DNA of 6,468 nt from NCBI GenBank assembly GCA_946405325.1, contig CAMJGU010000055.1, positions 1 through 6,468 of the forward strand. Direction: 5' to 3'. Both the position numbers and the translations under genes were made by a program. Origin of the DNA: an uncultured Clostridia bacterium. GTDB taxonomy: Bacteria; Bacillota_A; Clostridia; Oscillospirales; Oscillospiraceae. Positions 5,692 to 6,468 of the stretch are shown piece by piece (within the stretch, counting starts at the first letter, position 1; every line of letters starts with the position of its first letter). Under the pieces are notes generated by a model. That model saw only the letters and a list, made by a program, of their open reading frames with translations, was not told the DNA's origin and ran no database searches.

Positions 5692-6465
5692 CTACGACGC
5701 GTCGCCGGGCGGCAGCGCGGCGTCGTTCTCCTCCTGAAACTCGGTCATCGTCGACCAGTATCGCTTGGGCATCTTCGACATGCGCCCGCGCGGGTTCTCC
5801 CGCTCGCGGATGGCGACGGTGTCGTAGAACCGCTTCCACAGCCTGCGGTACGCCGCCTCCTCCTCATCGGGCGGGGCGAGGTGGAAGTCGTCGAGCGGCA
5901 CGATGCGCGAGCGCCCGCCGGAGTAGAGCAGCGCCTCATGGTGCGTGCGGTCGTAGATGAAGAAGCTTTCGTTGTGGCAGCGCTCGCAGAAGTGGGCGCG
6001 CAGCAGCGGCAGCACGCGGTTTTTCGGCTCGATCTCCGCGCCCAGCACGCCGTCGTAGACCGAAAAGCGCAGAAAGCCCCGCAGGTGCTCGACCTCGGTG
6101 GCGAGCTGGCGCGCTGCGCGCAGCAGCGGCTGGTACGCGTCGTCGTTCAGCCGCGTCAGGTACGGCGCGCCCTCGCGGTATAGCTTCACGACGAAGCGGT
6201 AGATGGCAAGCTCCTTGTCCGGCAGGTGTGTCAGAAACACCCGCCGCAGCAGCGGCAGCACGTCGGGGGAGAGCTTGCGCAGGCTCCGGCTGACGCGCGC
6301 GGCGTGCTCCGGCACGGTGACGACGGAGCGGATCTCAAACAGACTGGCGTCCTCATCGCAGGAAATGGCGGTGGGGCGCTCTTTTTGCGTGTAGCTTTCG
6401 AAGACGCAGCACAACAGCCCGTCGAAGCTGCCATCGTATTGATAGATGATGTTTCTCCATTGCAT
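5692..6465 (-). CDS. DUF4130 / TIGR03915-type putative DNA-metabolism protein
   Basis: The protein has 257 residues. The start YQYDGSFDGLLCCVFESY (8-25) and the C-terminal block LWKRFYDTVAIRERENPRGR (209-228) followed by MPKRYWSTMTEF (232-243) are those I know from the DUF4130 family (TIGR03915). That family co-occurs with a SPL-like radical SAM protein (TIGR03916), and the same domain is found fused to uracil-DNA glycosylase-like proteins. A DNA repair or modification role is therefore suspected, but no reaction is proven. A central FLRFSVYDGVLGAEIEPKNR (131-150) and a CERC pair (160-163) are also visible. No signal peptide or membrane segment is seen. ATG at 6465 is only 3 bases from the window edge, so the ribosome site and any partner gene upstream are not visible. 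The TAG stop directly abuts the TAA of sigF on the other strand. Confidence 0.85.
   Translation of the reverse strand: MQWRNIIYQYDGSFDGLLCCVFESYTQKERPTAISCDEDASLFEIRSVVTVPEHAARVSRSLRKLSPDVLPLLRRVFLTHLPDKELAIYRFVVKLYREGAPYLTRLNDDAYQPLLRAARQLATEVEHLRGFLRFSVYDGVLGAEIEPKNRVLPLLRAHFCERCHNESFFIYDRTHHEALLYSGGRSRIVPLDDFHLAPPDEEEAAYRRLWKRFYDTVAIRERENPRGRMSKMPKRYWSTMTEFQEENDAALPPGDAS
5694..5726. repeat. Inverted repeat at the sigF / DUF4130 junction
   Basis: ACGACGC (5694-5700) and GCGTCGT (5720-5726) form a perfect 7-bp stem around a 19-base GC-rich loop that may fold further (GCC 5704-5706 with GGC 5711-5713). It starts right after the sigF stop but lies within the last codons of the opposing gene. 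TTCTCCTCCTG follows rather than a T-run, so it is at best a weak 3'-end structure for the spoIIA transcript. In GC-rich coding sequence such repeats can be accidental. Confidence 0.3.
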
Positions 6466-6468
6466 GAT

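Noticed and set aside
5881..6183. A 100-codon + strand open frame opposite the DUF4130 gene.
   Set aside because: It has no ribosome site or recognisable domain and is explained by codon bias of the gene on the other strand.

Overview
The window reads as a piece of chromosome from a GC-rich, endospore-forming Firmicute, most likely a Clostridia-class anaerobe of the Oscillospiraceae or Christensenellales type. Three things support this: an intact spoIIA sporulation operon, the high GC content (about 60-65% by eye), and a MATE transporter with an RsbW-like C-terminal domain, a form I associate with gut Clostridia. The species cannot be fixed from the sequence alone. I see no rRNA or tRNA genes, CRISPR array, insertion sequence or phage genes. 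No gene-free stretch exceeds about 230 bases.

Layout. (1) Bases 1-2031 (+) hold the 3' three-quarters of valS, encoding valyl-tRNA synthetase; its start lies left of the window. (2) Bases 2032-2165 are a convergent intergenic region with a small inverted repeat and a strong hairpin terminator that probably serves both sides. (3) Bases 2166-3989 (-) encode a 607-residue protein: a 12-helix MATE-type transporter fused to a C-terminal SpoIIAB/RsbW-like ATP-binding domain. (4) Bases 3990-4220 are a divergent regulatory region. It holds a probable promoter with an overlapping palindrome for the MATE fusion. On the other strand it holds a perfect TATAAT, a Spo0A-box-like site and a terminator-shaped hairpin with seven T's ahead of the spoIIA operon. 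(5) Bases 4221-5691 (+) are spoIIAA-spoIIAB-sigF, joined by two ATGA stop/start overlaps. (6) Bases 5692-6465 (-) encode a DUF4130 / TIGR03915-type putative DNA-metabolism protein whose stop codon directly abuts the sigF stop codon.

How the genes work together. SpoIIAA (anti-anti-sigma), SpoIIAB (anti-sigma and kinase) and SigmaF form the partner-switching module that starts forespore-specific transcription during sporulation. The divergent neighbour carries a second domain of the SpoIIAB/RsbW fold, attached to a membrane transporter. The most interesting possibility here is that this membrane-tethered domain takes part in, or evolved from, partner switching with STAS-domain proteins such as SpoIIAA. 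Its G1 box is altered (Asp-Lys-Cys-Pro-Val where Asp-x-Gly-x-Gly is usual), so its function may be binding rather than phosphorylation. Two further points deserve a look: the spoIIA leader, where a promoter -10 runs straight into a terminator-like hairpin, and the zero-base gap between sigF and the DUF4130 gene.
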